Positions 37,512-47,480 of a stretch of 64,000 nt of DNA are shown here, in pieces. The notes below the pieces were generated by a model. The model was not told the origin of the DNA. It did no database searches and saw only the letters and a program-made list of their open reading frames with translations. The stretch comes from Tepidanaerobacter acetatoxydans Re1 (GTDB taxonomy: Bacteria; Bacillota; Thermosediminibacteria; Thermosediminibacterales; Tepidanaerobacteraceae): NCBI RefSeq assembly GCF_000328765.2, contig NC_019954.2, positions 1,306,501-1,370,500 on the forward strand, given 5' to 3'. The position numbers and the translations under genes were made by a program. Each line of letters begins with the position of its first letter. The stretch's first letter is position 1.

Positions 37512-38297
37512 TTGAAGGTACTAAGGATATTTATGATTGGAGATATAGTAGGCAGACCAGGAAGAACCATAATTAGAGAAAAGCTATTATTTTTAAGAAA
37601 GAAATACGAAGTAAATTTTATTATTGCAAATGGTGAAAATGCCGCAGGAGGAAACGGTATAACAGAAAAAATTGCTCAAGAGCTTTTTATAAGTGGCGTT
37701 GATTTTATAACCACAGGCAATCATGTCTGGGATAATAAAGATATTTTTAATTTTATAGATACGGAAAATAGGATAATAAGACCAGCCAATTATCCGAATA
37801 GTCCAGGAAAAGGTTATCAGATAGTTCAAATTGGGGCAGGCACGAAAATCGGTATTTTAAATATTTCGGGCAGAACGTTTATGCCTCCTCTTGACTGCCC
37901 ATTTAAAACAGCCGATCTAATAATACAAGAGATGAAAAACATGACAAAGGTAATTGTAGTGGATTTCCATGCGGAGGCTACTTCGGAGAAAATAGCTATG
38001 GGATGGTATCTTGATGGCCGAGTTTCTTTAGTTGCTGGAACTCACACCCATGTACAAACTGCTGATGAAAGGATACTTACTAATGGAACAGCCTATATAA
38101 CTGATATTGGAATGACAGGTCCGTGCAATTCAGTTCTAGGCATAGAGAAAGAAAGAATCATAAACAAATTTATATCTCAAATGCCGGTGAGATTTGAAGT
38201 TGCCAAAGGACCTGCTGAAATAAATGGAATAATTGTAGATATAGATGAATCAACAGGAAGAGCTTTGAAAATTCAAAGAATTAGGGAATCAACATGA
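37512..38297 (+). CDS. ymdB: YmdB-type metallophosphoesterase
   Basis: 261-residue TIGR00282-type phosphodiesterase; the Bacillus homologue hydrolyses cyclic nucleotides and affects biofilm and motility choice. Metal-site motifs: IGDIVGRPG, ANGENAAGG, GNHVWDN, DFHAEATSEK, GTHTHVQTAD. TTG 37512 follows CAGGAG. The rny-ymdB-spoVS order is conserved in spore formers, though here a terminator separates rny from it. Confidence 0.93.
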   Translation: MKVLRIFMIGDIVGRPGRTIIREKLLFLRKKYEVNFIIANGENAAGGNGITEKIAQELFISGVDFITTGNHVWDNKDIFNFIDTENRIIRPANYPNSPGKGYQIVQIGAGTKIGILNISGRTFMPPLDCPFKTADLIIQEMKNMTKVIVVDFHAEATSEKIAMGWYLDGRVSLVAGTHTHVQTADERILTNGTAYITDIGMTGPCNSVLGIEKERIINKFISQMPVRFEVAKGPAEINGIIVDIDESTGRALKIQRIREST

Positions 38298-38397
38298 AAT
38301 TAAAATATTCCCTTAAAACTTTTTCAAAAAACAAGGATTTTTCATTAAAATATAGAATAGAATATTAAAAGCAAATTATGCAGGGAGGAATTAAACA

Positions 38398-38658
38398 ATG
38401 GAAGTGTTAAAGGTATCAGCTAAATCCAATCCAAATTCGGTAGCAGGAGCACTGGCAGGTGTCCTACGGGAAAGAGGGGGAGCCGAAATTCAAGCGGTTG
38501 GTGCGGGAGCATTAAATCAAGCTGTAAAAGCCGTAGCTATTGCGAGAGGATTTGTTGCCCCTAGCGGTGTAGATTTGATTTGCATTCCAGCTTTTACTGA
38601 CATTGAAATTGACGGTCAAGAAAGGACAGCAATAAAACTGATTGTTGAACCTCGTTAG
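38398..38658 (+). CDS. spoVS: Stage V sporulation protein S
   Basis: 86 residues, the exact size of this highly conserved Alba-like protein: VLKVSAKSNPNSVAGALAGV and GAGALNQAVKAVAIARG are diagnostic. In Bacillus, loss blocks stage V of sporulation. ATG after GGGAGGA. It supports assignment to a spore-forming lineage, although spoVS also occurs outside spore formers. Confidence 0.96.
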   Translation: MEVLKVSAKSNPNSVAGALAGVLRERGGAEIQAVGAGALNQAVKAVAIARGFVAPSGVDLICIPAFTDIEIDGQERTAIKLIVEPR

Positions 38659-38685
38659 TTCGGATGATTTAGTTCAAGGTTTAAC

Positions 38686-38761
38686 TTGACAGCTTACAAA
38701 AAATTATAAATTTATTTATTCAATAAATAATAAGAACAATGAGTTTTTAGTTTGACAGCTT
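38686..38761 (+). repeat. Paired TTGACAGCTT elements around a palindrome
   Basis: TTGACAGCTT occurs at 38686-38695 and 38752-38761. Between them lies a perfect inverted repeat TTATTTATT-C-AATAAATAA (38712-38730). The TTGACA parts look like -35 boxes, but neither has a well-spaced -10 box. Function unknown. Confidence 0.5.
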
Positions 38762-38803
38762 TTATAAAGATTGTGTTTATTAATATAATTTTTACAGGTA
38801 CCA

Positions 38804-38850
38804 GCGGCATTTAGCTTTATTAAGCTTGAATGCCGCCTATATTTATTTTA
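38804..38850 (+). terminator. Strong hairpin between spoVS and the PHP gene
   Basis: GCGGCATT (38804-38811) pairs with AATGCCGC (38829-38836), with an inner AGCTT/AAGCT stem and TATT loop, followed by an AT-rich tail without a clean T-run. Likely a terminator of the spoVS transcript, or a structured RNA end. Confidence 0.5.
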
Positions 38851-38890
38851 AAAAATATTAGTTTTTCTTTACAAATGCGGAGGCTTATAC

Positions 38891-39715
38891 ATGTGCATAG
38901 ATCTTCATATTCATACAACTTTTTCAGATGGGTTACTTACACCTGAACAAGTTGTTAACAAGGCTATAAAGCTTAATTTAAAAGCCATAGCAATTACAGA
39001 TCATGATACTGTTGATGGCATAAGGCCAGCATTAAATAAGGCAAAGAACTATACAGAATTTGAAATTGTTCCGGGCGTTGAATTGAGCACAGATTGGAAT
39101 AGTGAAGAAGTACATATTTTAGGATATTATATTGATTATAATGATTCGAACTTAAAGACAGTTCTCTTAAGTTTCCAACAAAAGAGAATGAAAAGGGTTG
39201 ATAAAATTATTGCAAGGCTTAAAAATATGGGCATTGATATATCTATTGAGGATGTATGCGCTAAATCAAAGGGATCTTCTTTAGGAAGGCCTCATATTGC
39301 TTTAGTGTTAGTAGAAAAAGGTTATGTCTGCTCAGTTCAAGAGGCATTTAAGGATTACCTAAGCAAGGGAAAACCTGCATATGTGCCAAAAGAAAAGTTA
39401 ACTCCTTTTAGTGCTATTGATATAATAAAGCAAAGCAGCGGTATCCCAGTCCTTGCTCATCCGGGGCTACTGGAAGACGACAGTATTATTAATGAATTGA
39501 TTTCCTATGGAATTATGGGTATTGAGGTGATTCATAAAAACCATAACAAGGCTCAAGTAGATTACTACACTCGGTTAGCTCTTGACAATAATTTATTATT
39601 GACCGGAGGTTCGGACTCTCACGGAGAAACCCCCCTTCTCTTAGGAAGTTTCGATGTCCCCTTGAATTATTTCTATAAATTAAAAGCAATAAAAAAATTT
39701 CTACAATATGAGTAA
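38891..39715 (+). CDS. PHP-domain phosphoesterase (TrpH/YciV type)
   Basis: 274 residues. PHP metal-site motifs: DLHIHTTFSDG, ITDHDTVDG, PGVELST, LAHPGLL, and GGSDSHG. The best-studied relatives are 5'-3' exoribonucleases and 3',5'-nucleotide bisphosphate phosphatases (RNase AM/YciV group). The substrate here is not shown. ATG 38891 after GCGGAGGC. Stands alone between spoVS and the kor cluster. Confidence 0.85.
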   Translation: MCIDLHIHTTFSDGLLTPEQVVNKAIKLNLKAIAITDHDTVDGIRPALNKAKNYTEFEIVPGVELSTDWNSEEVHILGYYIDYNDSNLKTVLLSFQQKRMKRVDKIIARLKNMGIDISIEDVCAKSKGSSLGRPHIALVLVEKGYVCSVQEAFKDYLSKGKPAYVPKEKLTPFSAIDIIKQSSGIPVLAHPGLLEDDSIINELISYGIMGIEVIHKNHNKAQVDYYTRLALDNNLLLTGGSDSHGETPLLLGSFDVPLNYFYKLKAIKKFLQYE

Positions 39716-39847
39716 TATATGTATTTATGCAGGATTATTAATACTTGTGTCGAATTATTATTAAATCAAAACAAAGAGTAACTATCCGATAGATATTATA
39801 TTAATTTAGACAATTACAAAAATAGAATTACACAGGAGTGAGACAGC

Positions 39848-40054
39848 TTGGCTGAGAAGAGTATAAGAATTTCAATTGATGAAAAGGCTTGCAAAAAATG
39901 CGGTTTATGTATAGCATTTTGTCCTATGAAAGTCTATCTTTCTGAAGGCGGAAAGCCAATAATAGTCAATCAAAACGCTTGCAATAATTGCAAATTATGT
40001 GAATTAAGATGTCCTGACTATGCTATAATAGTCGGAGGTGAAAATGTTGACTAG
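39848..40054 (+). CDS. korD: 2-oxoacid:ferredoxin oxidoreductase, ferredoxin-like delta subunit
   Basis: 68 residues with two 4Fe-4S motifs: CKKCGLCIAFCP and CNNCKLCELRCP. It relays electrons from the KorAB catalytic core to ferredoxin. TTG 39848 after AGGAGTGAG. Overlaps korA by 11 bp. First gene of the korDABC order. Confidence 0.9.
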   Translation: MAEKSIRISIDEKACKKCGLCIAFCPMKVYLSEGGKPIIVNQNACNNCKLCELRCPDYAIIVGGENVD

Positions 40055-41195
40055 AAAAATCATGCTCATGCAAGGTAACGAAGCTTGTGTTGAAGGGGCT
40101 TTAGCAGCAGGTATGCGTTTTTTTGCAGGGTACCCGATAACGCCTTCCACTGAAATCGCCGAAATTGCAGCTGAAAAGCTTCCGAAGGTAGGAGGGAAAT
40201 TTATACAAATGGAAGATGAATTAGCTAGCATGGGAGCAGTAGTAGGAGCATCACTTGCAGGCCTGAAGGCTATGACTGCAACAAGCGGACCAGGTTTTTC
40301 ATTGAAGCAAGAAAATATTGGATTTGCTTGTCTTACTGAAGTGCCTTGTGTTGTAGTAAATGTCCAAAGAGGAGGGCCGAGCACGGGCCTGCCAACATTA
40401 CCGGCTCAAGGTGATGTTATGCAAACCAGATGGGGAACACATGGCGATCATCCGATTATAGTTATATCTCCATCTTCAGTAAGAGAAGTATATGATATGA
40501 CAATAAGGGCTTTTAACTTATCGGAGAAGTATAGAGTTCCTTGTATCTTACTCATGGACGAAGTTGTGGCACATATGAGAGAAAGAGTAGAATTACCAGA
40601 GGAATCATGTATCAATATAATAAATCGAAAGAAGGTTAAATCAACTTTATCTGACTATAAACCATATATGGATTATGATGGTGATGGAATTCCACCTATG
40701 GCAAATTTCGGAGACGGAACACCTTTTCATGTTACAGGACTAATTCATGATATTTCCGGATTTCCATCTACTAATCCAAAAGTTACTGAGGATTTGCTAA
40801 ACAGATTGATGAACAAGATTAATAATAATATCGGTGATATTATTGAATATGAAAAGCTGTATGTGGAAGATGCCAAAACTGTTATAGTGACTTTTGGTTC
40901 TACGGCACGTTCAGTGTTAAGTGCAATAAGAATTTTAAGGCAAGAGGGATTTAAAATTGGAATGCTAAGATTGAAAACCATATGGCCTTTTGCGCATATA
41001 GCTATTGAAGAATTGATGCAATCATCCGCTAATACCCTAATAGTGGCTGAGATGAACTATGGTCAGTTGTTGGAAACGGTTAAAGCATCCGCTGAAGGAG
41101 CTTTTAGAATATATGGTTTGAATAAATATAATGGAGAGCTGATTACGCCACAAGAGGTTATAGATAAAGTCCGGGAGGTGGCTGAATATGCGTAA
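40044..41195 (+). CDS. korA: 2-oxoglutarate:ferredoxin oxidoreductase alpha subunit
   Basis: 383 residues: pyrimidine-binding domain (MQGNEACVEGALAAG, GYPITPSTEI) and transketolase C-terminal-like domain. With KorB it converts a 2-oxoacid plus CoA to acyl-CoA, CO2 and reduced ferredoxin. 2-Oxoglutarate as substrate is inferred from the adjacent glutamate dehydrogenase and succinyl-CoA-using mutase; 2-oxoisovalerate or others cannot be excluded. ATG 40044 is 5 nt after GGAGG. Overlaps korB by 8 bp. Confidence 0.88.
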   Translation: MLTRKIMLMQGNEACVEGALAAGMRFFAGYPITPSTEIAEIAAEKLPKVGGKFIQMEDELASMGAVVGASLAGLKAMTATSGPGFSLKQENIGFACLTEVPCVVVNVQRGGPSTGLPTLPAQGDVMQTRWGTHGDHPIIVISPSSVREVYDMTIRAFNLSEKYRVPCILLMDEVVAHMRERVELPEESCINIINRKKVKSTLSDYKPYMDYDGDGIPPMANFGDGTPFHVTGLIHDISGFPSTNPKVTEDLLNRLMNKINNNIGDIIEYEKLYVEDAKTVIVTFGSTARSVLSAIRILRQEGFKIGMLRLKTIWPFAHIAIEELMQSSANTLIVAEMNYGQLLETVKASAEGAFRIYGLNKYNGELITPQEVIDKVREVAEYA

Positions 41196-42015
41196 AGAAT
41201 TAGAAAAGTATTTTAGAAAAGATAAACTTCCACATATATGGTGTCCCGGTTGTGGGCATGGTATCATAACCGGAGCCGTTGTTCGTGCTATCGATAATCT
41301 AAAACTAGAGCAGAATAAAATATGTATAGTATCTGGAATTGGTTGTTCTTCTAGAGCTCCAGGATATTTAAATTTCAATACTTTGCATACAACTCATGGC
41401 CGTGCTCTAGCTTTTGCTACCGGTATTAAAATGGCAAATCCTGAACTAAAGATTGTTGTGCTTACAGGTGATGGGGACTGTTCGGCGATAGGCGGTAATC
41501 ATTTTATTCATGCAGCTCGAAGAAATATTGATATTACTACAGTAGTTTTTAACAACAGTATTTATGGCATGACTAGCGGACAATATTCCCCTATGACACC
41601 TAAGGGAGCATTTGCAACTACGGCACCATACGGAAATATAGATAGAAACTTTGATTTATGCAAATTGGCTCAGGCTGCTGGAGCTACTTATGTAGCAAGA
41701 GGAACGGTTTACCATGTTCCGCAACTAATAAGATTGATTGAAAAAGCTCTGAAACATAAAGGCTTTTCGCTAATAGATGCAGTAGATATATGTCCAACAT
41801 ATTTTGGCCGTAGAAACAAAATGGGGTCGCCCGTAGTTATGATGGAAAAAATTCATGATATGTCAATCACGGCAAGAACTGCGGCAAAATTGTCACCTGA
41901 AGAGCTTTCCGAAAAAATTGTTATTGGAGAATTTTATGAAGAACAAGCTCCCGAATATACAGAAGAATACGCAAGAGTCATAAAAAAGGCTCAAGGGGGA
42001 AGACAAAATGAATGA
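41188..42015 (+). CDS. korB: 2-oxoglutarate:ferredoxin oxidoreductase beta subunit
   Basis: 275-residue thiamine-diphosphate subunit. CPGCGHG near the start provides Cys ligands for a 4Fe-4S cluster, with a further Cys in GIGCSSR. GDGDCSAIGGNH is the ThDP/Mg motif. ATG 41188 after GGGAGGTGG inside the end of korA. Overlaps korC by 8 bp, so the three subunits should be translationally coupled. Confidence 0.9.
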   Translation: MRKELEKYFRKDKLPHIWCPGCGHGIITGAVVRAIDNLKLEQNKICIVSGIGCSSRAPGYLNFNTLHTTHGRALAFATGIKMANPELKIVVLTGDGDCSAIGGNHFIHAARRNIDITTVVFNNSIYGMTSGQYSPMTPKGAFATTAPYGNIDRNFDLCKLAQAAGATYVARGTVYHVPQLIRLIEKALKHKGFSLIDAVDICPTYFGRRNKMGSPVVMMEKIHDMSITARTAAKLSPEELSEKIVIGEFYEEQAPEYTEEYARVIKKAQGGRQNE

Positions 42016-42541
42016 AAGAATAGAAATAAGATTAGGGGGCTCTGGAGGACAAGGATTGATTTTGGCAGGTATTATATTGGCTGAAGCTGCTATTCTTGAC
42101 GGTAAAAATGCCGTGCAATCACAATCTTACGGTCCGGAAGCCCGTGGAGGAGCTAGCAGATCAGAAGTTATAATAAGCAATACGAGTATTGATTATCCGA
42201 AAGTGTCTAAACCGGATGTCTTTCTTGCATTAACCGAAGAAGCGATGAATAAATATAAAAACGATCTAAAAGAAAATGGGCTGCTTATTATAGATGTTAG
42301 CATGAAAAAACCAAAGGATTCTTATAAGATTCTTAGCATTCCAATATTAAAGACTGCCCAAGAAAAAATTGGTAAGGTCATTGTTGCTAATATAGTTGCT
42401 TTAGGAGTATTAATACAAGCTACTGAGGTGGTTTCAAAAAAATCCATAGAAAAAGCTGTATTAGACAGAGTTCCACAAGGCACTGAAGAATTAAATAAAA
42501 TGGCTTTATATAAGGGGTTTGAATTGGGGAAGTCTAAATAA
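42008..42541 (+). CDS. korC: 2-oxoglutarate:ferredoxin oxidoreductase gamma subunit
   Basis: 177 residues; RLGGSGGQGLILAG at the start is the gamma-domain signature, followed by SYGPEARGG. Structural and CoA-binding part of the Kor complex. Followed 30 bp later by the glutamate dehydrogenase gene, which links amino-acid entry with oxoacid oxidation. Confidence 0.92.
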   Translation: MNERIEIRLGGSGGQGLILAGIILAEAAILDGKNAVQSQSYGPEARGGASRSEVIISNTSIDYPKVSKPDVFLALTEEAMNKYKNDLKENGLLIIDVSMKKPKDSYKILSIPILKTAQEKIGKVIVANIVALGVLIQATEVVSKKSIEKAVLDRVPQGTEELNKMALYKGFELGKSK

Positions 42542-42571
42542 ATATTTAAAAAAAAGAAAGGAGTTTTATAA

Positions 42572-43837
42572 ATGTCTAAAACTATAAATCCAGTTGAATC
42601 AGTTCAAAAAGAAATTAAATTTGCATGTGAAAAGCTTGGGCTAGAGGATTCCTTCTATGAACTACTAAAAGAACCTGAAAGAGTGCTTATAGTCCAAATT
42701 CCCGTAAAAATGGATGATGGTACAATAAAAACCTTTACGGGATATCGAGCGCAGCATTGTACTATTATGGGACCAGCGAAAGGCGGATTTAGATACCATC
42801 CAGATGTATGTTTAGATGAAGTAAAAGGTTTATCCATGTGGATGACATTCAAATGTGCTGTTGTTGGAATCCCTTATGGTGGAGCTAAAGGAGGAGTTTG
42901 TTGCAATCCTGCCGATTTATCAAAAGGGGAACTTGAAAGACTAACTCGCGGCTATTTAAGGGCAATCAATACAGTAGTAGGACCAGAAAAAGACATTCCA
43001 GCACCAGATGTAAATACAAATGCTCAAATCATGGCTTGGTTCATGGATGAATTCAGCATGTTAAAGGGTTATAATGTTCCTGGCGTAGTTACGGGAAAAC
43101 CAATTTCATTAGGCGGTTCTCAAGGAAGAACTCAAGCAACCGGATTCGGTGTAACAGTGGCCGTCAAAAAAGCATGTGACGCAATGAATATGGATATGAC
43201 TAATGCTAAGATAGCTATCCAGGGCTTTGGCAACGTAGGTAGTTATACATCTTTGTACTGCAGTAAAAATGGAGCAAAAATTGTTTCTATAGGAGAATGG
43301 GATAAAACAATAGGAACATATGCACTTTATAATGAAAATGGTCTTGATATAGAGAAACTATTCGATTATAAAGCTGAAAATGGTACTATTGTAAACTTCC
43401 CCGATGCAAAAAGGATAAGCCTTAACGATTTTTGGGCTTTGGAAAATATTGATATACTTATCCCGGCAGCTCTTGAAAATGCAATAAATGAAAATAATGC
43501 ACCAAAAATAAAAGCTAAAATTATAGTTGAAGCAGCTAATGGTCCTACTACACCTGAGGCTGATAAGATCCTTGCCAAAAAAGGAATTCCTATATTCCCT
43601 GATATTCTTTGCAATGCTGGCGGTGTTACTGCATCATATTTCGAATGGGTCCAAAATTTAATGAGCTTTTATTGGACTGAAGAAGAGGTTAATAGTAAAT
43701 TAGAGCCTATTTTAATAAACGCCTTTGATGATGTTTATAATATGCATAAACATAATAATGTAAGTTTGAGGCAAGCAGCTTACTTAGTGGCAATTAAACG
43801 CATCGCAGATAATATGAAAATGAGGGGTCGAATATAA
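42572..43837 (+). CDS. gdhA: Glutamate dehydrogenase (Glu/Leu/Phe/Val family)
   Basis: 421-residue hexameric dehydrogenase, the common length of clostridial catabolic GDH. The catalytic region has GPAKGGFRYHPDV with two Lys, KCAVVGIPYGGAKGG, and PAPDVNT. The Rossmann domain has IQGFGNVGS. It deaminates glutamate to 2-oxoglutarate. Coenzyme choice cannot be read safely. Strong AAAGGAG. Its product is the presumed substrate of the KorDABC enzyme encoded just upstream. Confidence 0.93.
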   Translation: MSKTINPVESVQKEIKFACEKLGLEDSFYELLKEPERVLIVQIPVKMDDGTIKTFTGYRAQHCTIMGPAKGGFRYHPDVCLDEVKGLSMWMTFKCAVVGIPYGGAKGGVCCNPADLSKGELERLTRGYLRAINTVVGPEKDIPAPDVNTNAQIMAWFMDEFSMLKGYNVPGVVTGKPISLGGSQGRTQATGFGVTVAVKKACDAMNMDMTNAKIAIQGFGNVGSYTSLYCSKNGAKIVSIGEWDKTIGTYALYNENGLDIEKLFDYKAENGTIVNFPDAKRISLNDFWALENIDILIPAALENAINENNAPKIKAKIIVEAANGPTTPEADKILAKKGIPIFPDILCNAGGVTASYFEWVQNLMSFYWTEEEVNSKLEPILINAFDDVYNMHKHNNVSLRQAAYLVAIKRIADNMKMRGRI

Positions 43838-43846
43838 TAAATTATT

Positions 43847-43872
43847 TATCCCCGCTGTTCAAAGCGGGGATA
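43847..43872 (+). terminator. GC-rich hairpin after glutamate dehydrogenase gene
   Basis: Perfect 10-bp stem TATCCCCGCT (43847-43856) / AGCGGGGATA (43863-43872) with a 6-nt loop, but no T-run follows. More likely an mRNA-processing or stability stem, or a weak terminator, than a full stop. Confidence 0.5.
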
Positions 43873-43997
43873 TTACAGATTAATCTTGCATAATAGACTT
43901 AGTGCTATATTTTAAACATTATTTATTCTATTGCCTTTTTCTAGAAAGTACTATACTATATTTAGAGAAGTTTAAGAAAATACGGGAGGGCAGTATT

Positions 43998-45677
43998 ATG
44001 GCAGATAAAGAGTCCCTCGGCAATCTTGCTAAGCATAAAAAAGAATGGGAAGAGAAAATACTGAACAAAGTTTTAGACAAAGGACATGAAAGATATGAAG
44101 AGTTCTTAACCGGATCAGATATTGAAGTTGAAAGATTGTATACAGAATTAGATATACAAGAATTAGATTATTTAAGGGATTTAGGTTTTCCGGGTGATTA
44201 TCCTTATACTCGCGGAATATATCCCACTATGTATAGAGGCCGACTATGGACTATGCGTCAATATGCGGGTTTTGGAACTGCCGAAGAATCTAATAAAAGG
44301 TATAAATTTTTACTATCACAAGGTCAAACTGGCCTAAGTGTAGCTTTTGACCTGCCAACGCAGATGGGATATGACTCAGACCATCCATTATCAAGAGGTG
44401 AAGTTGGAAAAGTTGGCGTAGCAATTGATTCATTAAAGGATATGGAAATTCTTTTTGAAGGAATTCCTTTAGATAAAGTGAGCACTTCAATGACAATCAA
44501 TGCACCGGCTGCTATACTACTGGCCATGTATATATCTCTTGGGGAAAAACAAGGTATAGCACCTGATAAGCTTTCTGGTACTATTCAAAATGACATATTA
44601 AAGGAGTATGTAGCAAGAGGTACATACATTTTCCCGCCTGAACCATCAATGCGACTTATTACAAACATTTTCGAATTTTGCTCAATACATATGCCCAAAT
44701 GGAACACTATTAGCATTAGTGGATATCACATACGCGAAGCTGGAGCAACGGCCATCCAAGAAGTAGCTTTTACGCTTTCTGATGGTATAGCCTATGTTGA
44801 AGCTGCCTTAAAGGCAGGTCTTTCAATTGATGATTTTGCGCCAAGACTTTCATTTTTCTTTAATGCACATAATGATTTATTTGAGGAAGTAGCTAAATTC
44901 CGAGCAGCAAGAAGGTTATGGGCTAAAATTATGAAACAGCGATTCAAAGCACAAAATCCAAAGTCAATGATGCTCAGATTTCATACCCAAACTGCAGGTT
45001 CTGCTTTGACGGCTCAACAACCGGATAATAATATTGTTAGGGTGGCTATACAAGCATTAGCCTCTGTCTTAGGAGGTACTCAATCACTTCATACCAACTC
45101 AAGAGATGAAGCTTTAGCATTACCTGCGGAAGATTCTGTGAGAATAGCTCTCAGGACGCAACAAATAATTGCTTACGAAAGTGGAGTTACTGAAACTATT
45201 GATCCATTAGCAGGCTCTTATTATATAGAATACTTGACAAATACCATAGAACAAAAAGCTCAAGAGTATATCGAAAAAATAGATAAGCTTGGTGGTGCAC
45301 CTAAAGCTATTGAAAAAGGATTTATGCAGCAAGAGATTCAGAATAGTGCTTATGATTATCAAATGGCAATTGAATCAGGCAGAAAAATTGTTGTAGGCGT
45401 AAATAAATTCCAGGTTGAAGAAGAGCCGGTTAAAGGCTTACTTAGGGTAAATCCTGCTGTTGGCAAATTACAGGAAGCAAGAATTGACGAATTGAAAGCA
45501 TCAAGAGATAACTTAGCAGTAGAGGCAACATTGAAAGAACTTACCGATTGTGCAAAAACAGAAAAAAATCTTATGCCTGTAATAATCAAATGTGTTAAAG
45601 CATATTGCACTTTAGGAGAAATATGCAATATTCTACGTGATGTTTTCGGTGAATATAAAGCTTCTATGAATATATGA
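43998..45677 (+). CDS. mcmA: Methylmalonyl-CoA mutase, large (catalytic) subunit
   Basis: 559 residues, the substrate-binding TIM barrel without the B12 domain, as in two-gene mutases. [20 protein letters not shown] and [13 protein letters not shown] keep the Tyr and Arg that in the Propionibacterium enzyme bind the carboxylate of methylmalonyl-CoA; the Arg is not kept in isobutyryl-CoA mutase. SISGYH holds the active-site His. Start ATG 43998 after GGGAGGG; the frame is open 96 bp further up but that part is not conserved-looking. Interconverts succinyl-CoA and (R)-methylmalonyl-CoA. Confidence 0.93.
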   Translation: MADKESLGNLAKHKKEWEEKILNKVLDKGHERYEEFLTGSDIEVERLYTELDIQELDYLRDLGFPGDYPYTRGIYPTMYRGRLWTMRQYAGFGTAEESNKRYKFLLSQGQTGLSVAFDLPTQMGYDSDHPLSRGEVGKVGVAIDSLKDMEILFEGIPLDKVSTSMTINAPAAILLAMYISLGEKQGIAPDKLSGTIQNDILKEYVARGTYIFPPEPSMRLITNIFEFCSIHMPKWNTISISGYHIREAGATAIQEVAFTLSDGIAYVEAALKAGLSIDDFAPRLSFFFNAHNDLFEEVAKFRAARRLWAKIMKQRFKAQNPKSMMLRFHTQTAGSALTAQQPDNNIVRVAIQALASVLGGTQSLHTNSRDEALALPAEDSVRIALRTQQIIAYESGVTETIDPLAGSYYIEYLTNTIEQKAQEYIEKIDKLGGAPKAIEKGFMQQEIQNSAYDYQMAIESGRKIVVGVNKFQVEEEPVKGLLRVNPAVGKLQEARIDELKASRDNLAVEATLKELTDCAKTEKNLMPVIIKCVKAYCTLGEICNILRDVFGEYKASMNI

Positions 45678-45688
45678 GGAGTGATTCC

Positions 45689-46108
45689 ATGACAGATGCT
45701 AAACCTATAAGGGTATTAATAGCTAAGCCAGGGCTTGACGGTCATGATAGAGGAGCCAAAGTTATAGCAAGAGCTTTAAGAGATTCTGGTATGGAAGTTA
45801 TTTATACTGGCCTTAGGCAGACTCCTGAGCAGATAGTTGAAACTGCTATCGAGGAAGATGTTCAAGTGATAGGGCTTTCTATTCTTTCCGGCGCTCATAA
45901 TTTTCTTTTTCCTAAAATAATGGAATTATTAAATGAAAAAAACGTTCAAGATATTTTAGTAATAGCTGGAGGGGTTATTCCCGATGAAGATATTCCATTG
46001 CTGAAGGATGTAGGTATTAGAGAAATATTTACTCCCGGCACTCCTACATCGGACATTGTAAATTTTATAAAAAATAATGTTAAAAACAATGTCGATGATA
46101 AAGATTAA
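45689..46108 (+). CDS. mcmB: Methylmalonyl-CoA mutase, B12-binding subunit
   Basis: 139-residue cobalamin-binding domain. DGHDRGAK gives the DxHxxG motif with the cobalt ligand H19; GLSILSGAH and AGGVIPDED complete the B12 pocket. ATG 45689 after GAGGAGTGA; an upstream in-frame start at 45674 overlaps mcmA and the ribosome binding site. Works with the large subunit encoded 11 bp upstream. Confidence 0.94.
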   Translation: MTDAKPIRVLIAKPGLDGHDRGAKVIARALRDSGMEVIYTGLRQTPEQIVETAIEEDVQVIGLSILSGAHNFLFPKIMELLNEKNVQDILVIAGGVIPDEDIPLLKDVGIREIFTPGTPTSDIVNFIKNNVKNNVDDKD

Positions 46109-46132
46109 TAATATTTGGAAAGGCATATTTTT

Positions 46133-47086
46133 ATGGATATTACACAAGGAGTTTTAAATGGTGATAAGAGGAGCATTGCAAAACTTATTACACTTATTGA
46201 AGAAAGATCTCCTAGAGCTAATGAGATTCTCAAAAAATTATTTAAATTTACAGGCAATGCTATAACTATAGGCATAACAGGGCCGCCCGGTGCCGGCAAG
46301 AGTAGTATTATAAATCAACTAGCTAAAAAATTCCGAAATAAAAATAAAAGGGTAGGGATTATTGCTATAGACCCAACTAGCCCTTTTACTGGCGGAACTC
46401 TTTTGGGAGACAGAATTAGGATGCAAGATTTGACTTTAGATGAAGGTGTATATATACGTAGTATGGGAAGCCGAGGTAAACTCGGGGGACTTTCGCAAGC
46501 ATCCTATGATGCTGTCAAGGTTCTCGATGCTGCCGGAATGGATTATATAATAATTGAAACTGTTGGTGTGGGTCAATCAGAAGTTGATATAATTAAGTTA
46601 GCAGATATTGTAGTATTAGTTTTGGTTCCAGGTATGGGTGATGATGTACAGGCTATCAAAGCTGGTGTCATGGAAATCGGAGACATTTTTGTTGTCAACA
46701 AATCTGATATGGATGGCTCCGATCGACTAGTAAATGAGATAAGAATGAACTTGGAATTAAATCCAAAAAAAAGTTCCTTTAAACCGCCTATAATAAAAAC
46801 TGTTGCAACAACTGGCGAAGGTATAGAAACACTTGATGAAACTATTATTCGTGTTTATCAAGAGTTAGTTAGTAATGATATCCTTATTAATAAGAGAAAG
46901 CAACATGTACAGCAAGAATTGCAAGAACTGATTAAGGACCTGTATTTGAAAAGAATTAATTCCTTGTTTCCTACTGAAATCATAGCATATACTGAAAAAA
47001 TATTAAAAAAGGAAATCGATCCTTACTCTGCGGCTAATGCAATCCTTAAGAAGGAGGGAAAAAATAAGAATGATAGAAAAGATTGA
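46133..47086 (+). CDS. meaB: Methylmalonyl-CoA mutase GTPase chaperone MeaB/ArgK
   Basis: 317-residue G3E GTPase that loads and protects B12 in the mutase. P-loop [36 protein letters not shown] and the NKSD guanine motif. ATG 46133 is 9 nt after GGAAAGG; TTG 46115 is too near to that site. Its end overlaps the epimerase gene by 17 bp. Confidence 0.93.
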   Translation: MDITQGVLNGDKRSIAKLITLIEERSPRANEILKKLFKFTGNAITIGITGPPGAGKSSIINQLAKKFRNKNKRVGIIAIDPTSPFTGGTLLGDRIRMQDLTLDEGVYIRSMGSRGKLGGLSQASYDAVKVLDAAGMDYIIIETVGVGQSEVDIIKLADIVVLVLVPGMGDDVQAIKAGVMEIGDIFVVNKSDMDGSDRLVNEIRMNLELNPKKSSFKPPIIKTVATTGEGIETLDETIIRVYQELVSNDILINKRKQHVQQELQELIKDLYLKRINSLFPTEIIAYTEKILKKEIDPYSAANAILKKEGKNKNDRKD

Positions 47087-47468
47087 TCATATAGGGATTG
47101 CTGTTAAAAGTATCCAAGAATCAATGAAAGTATATACAGAAATTCTAGGTCTTGAAATTACAGAGATTGAAACAATTGAGGAACAAAAAGTTAAAACCGC
47201 TTTCATTCCTATAGGTGAAAGCGAAATAGAATTATTAGAATCAACAGCAGATGATGGCCCAATAGCAAAATTCATAGAAAAACATGGAGAGGGTGTTCAA
47301 CACATAGCTTTAAAAGTGGATAATATTGACCGAAAACTCTCAGAACTCAAACGGAAGGATGTAAGGCTTATCGACGAAAAACCAAGAATGGGAGCAGGTG
47401 GTGCAAAAATAGCATTTATTCATCCCAAAGATACAAAAGGAGTCTTAATAGAATTATGCGAAAGATAA
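47070..47468 (+). CDS. mce: Methylmalonyl-CoA epimerase
   Basis: 132-residue glyoxalase-fold metal enzyme. [11 protein letters not shown] holds the first metal His, [11 protein letters not shown] the second, and the C-terminal VLIELCE the Glu ligand. It converts (R)- to (S)-methylmalonyl-CoA, linking the mutase to the decarboxylase. ATG 47070 after AAGGAGGGA inside the end of meaB. Confidence 0.93.
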   Translation: MIEKIDHIGIAVKSIQESMKVYTEILGLEITEIETIEEQKVKTAFIPIGESEIELLESTADDGPIAKFIEKHGEGVQHIALKVDNIDRKLSELKRKDVRLIDEKPRMGAGGAKIAFIHPKDTKGVLIELCER

Positions 47469-47480
47469 GGAGGAATAAAA

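Noticed and set aside
38686-38790. Promoters at the two TTGACA boxes
   Set aside because: Spacing to the nearest TATAAT-like boxes is 13 and 26 bp, outside the usable range.
43838-43997. Cobalamin riboswitch before the B12-dependent mutase
   Set aside because: The gap is only 160 bp and lacks the conserved B12-box; only a simple GC-rich hairpin is present.
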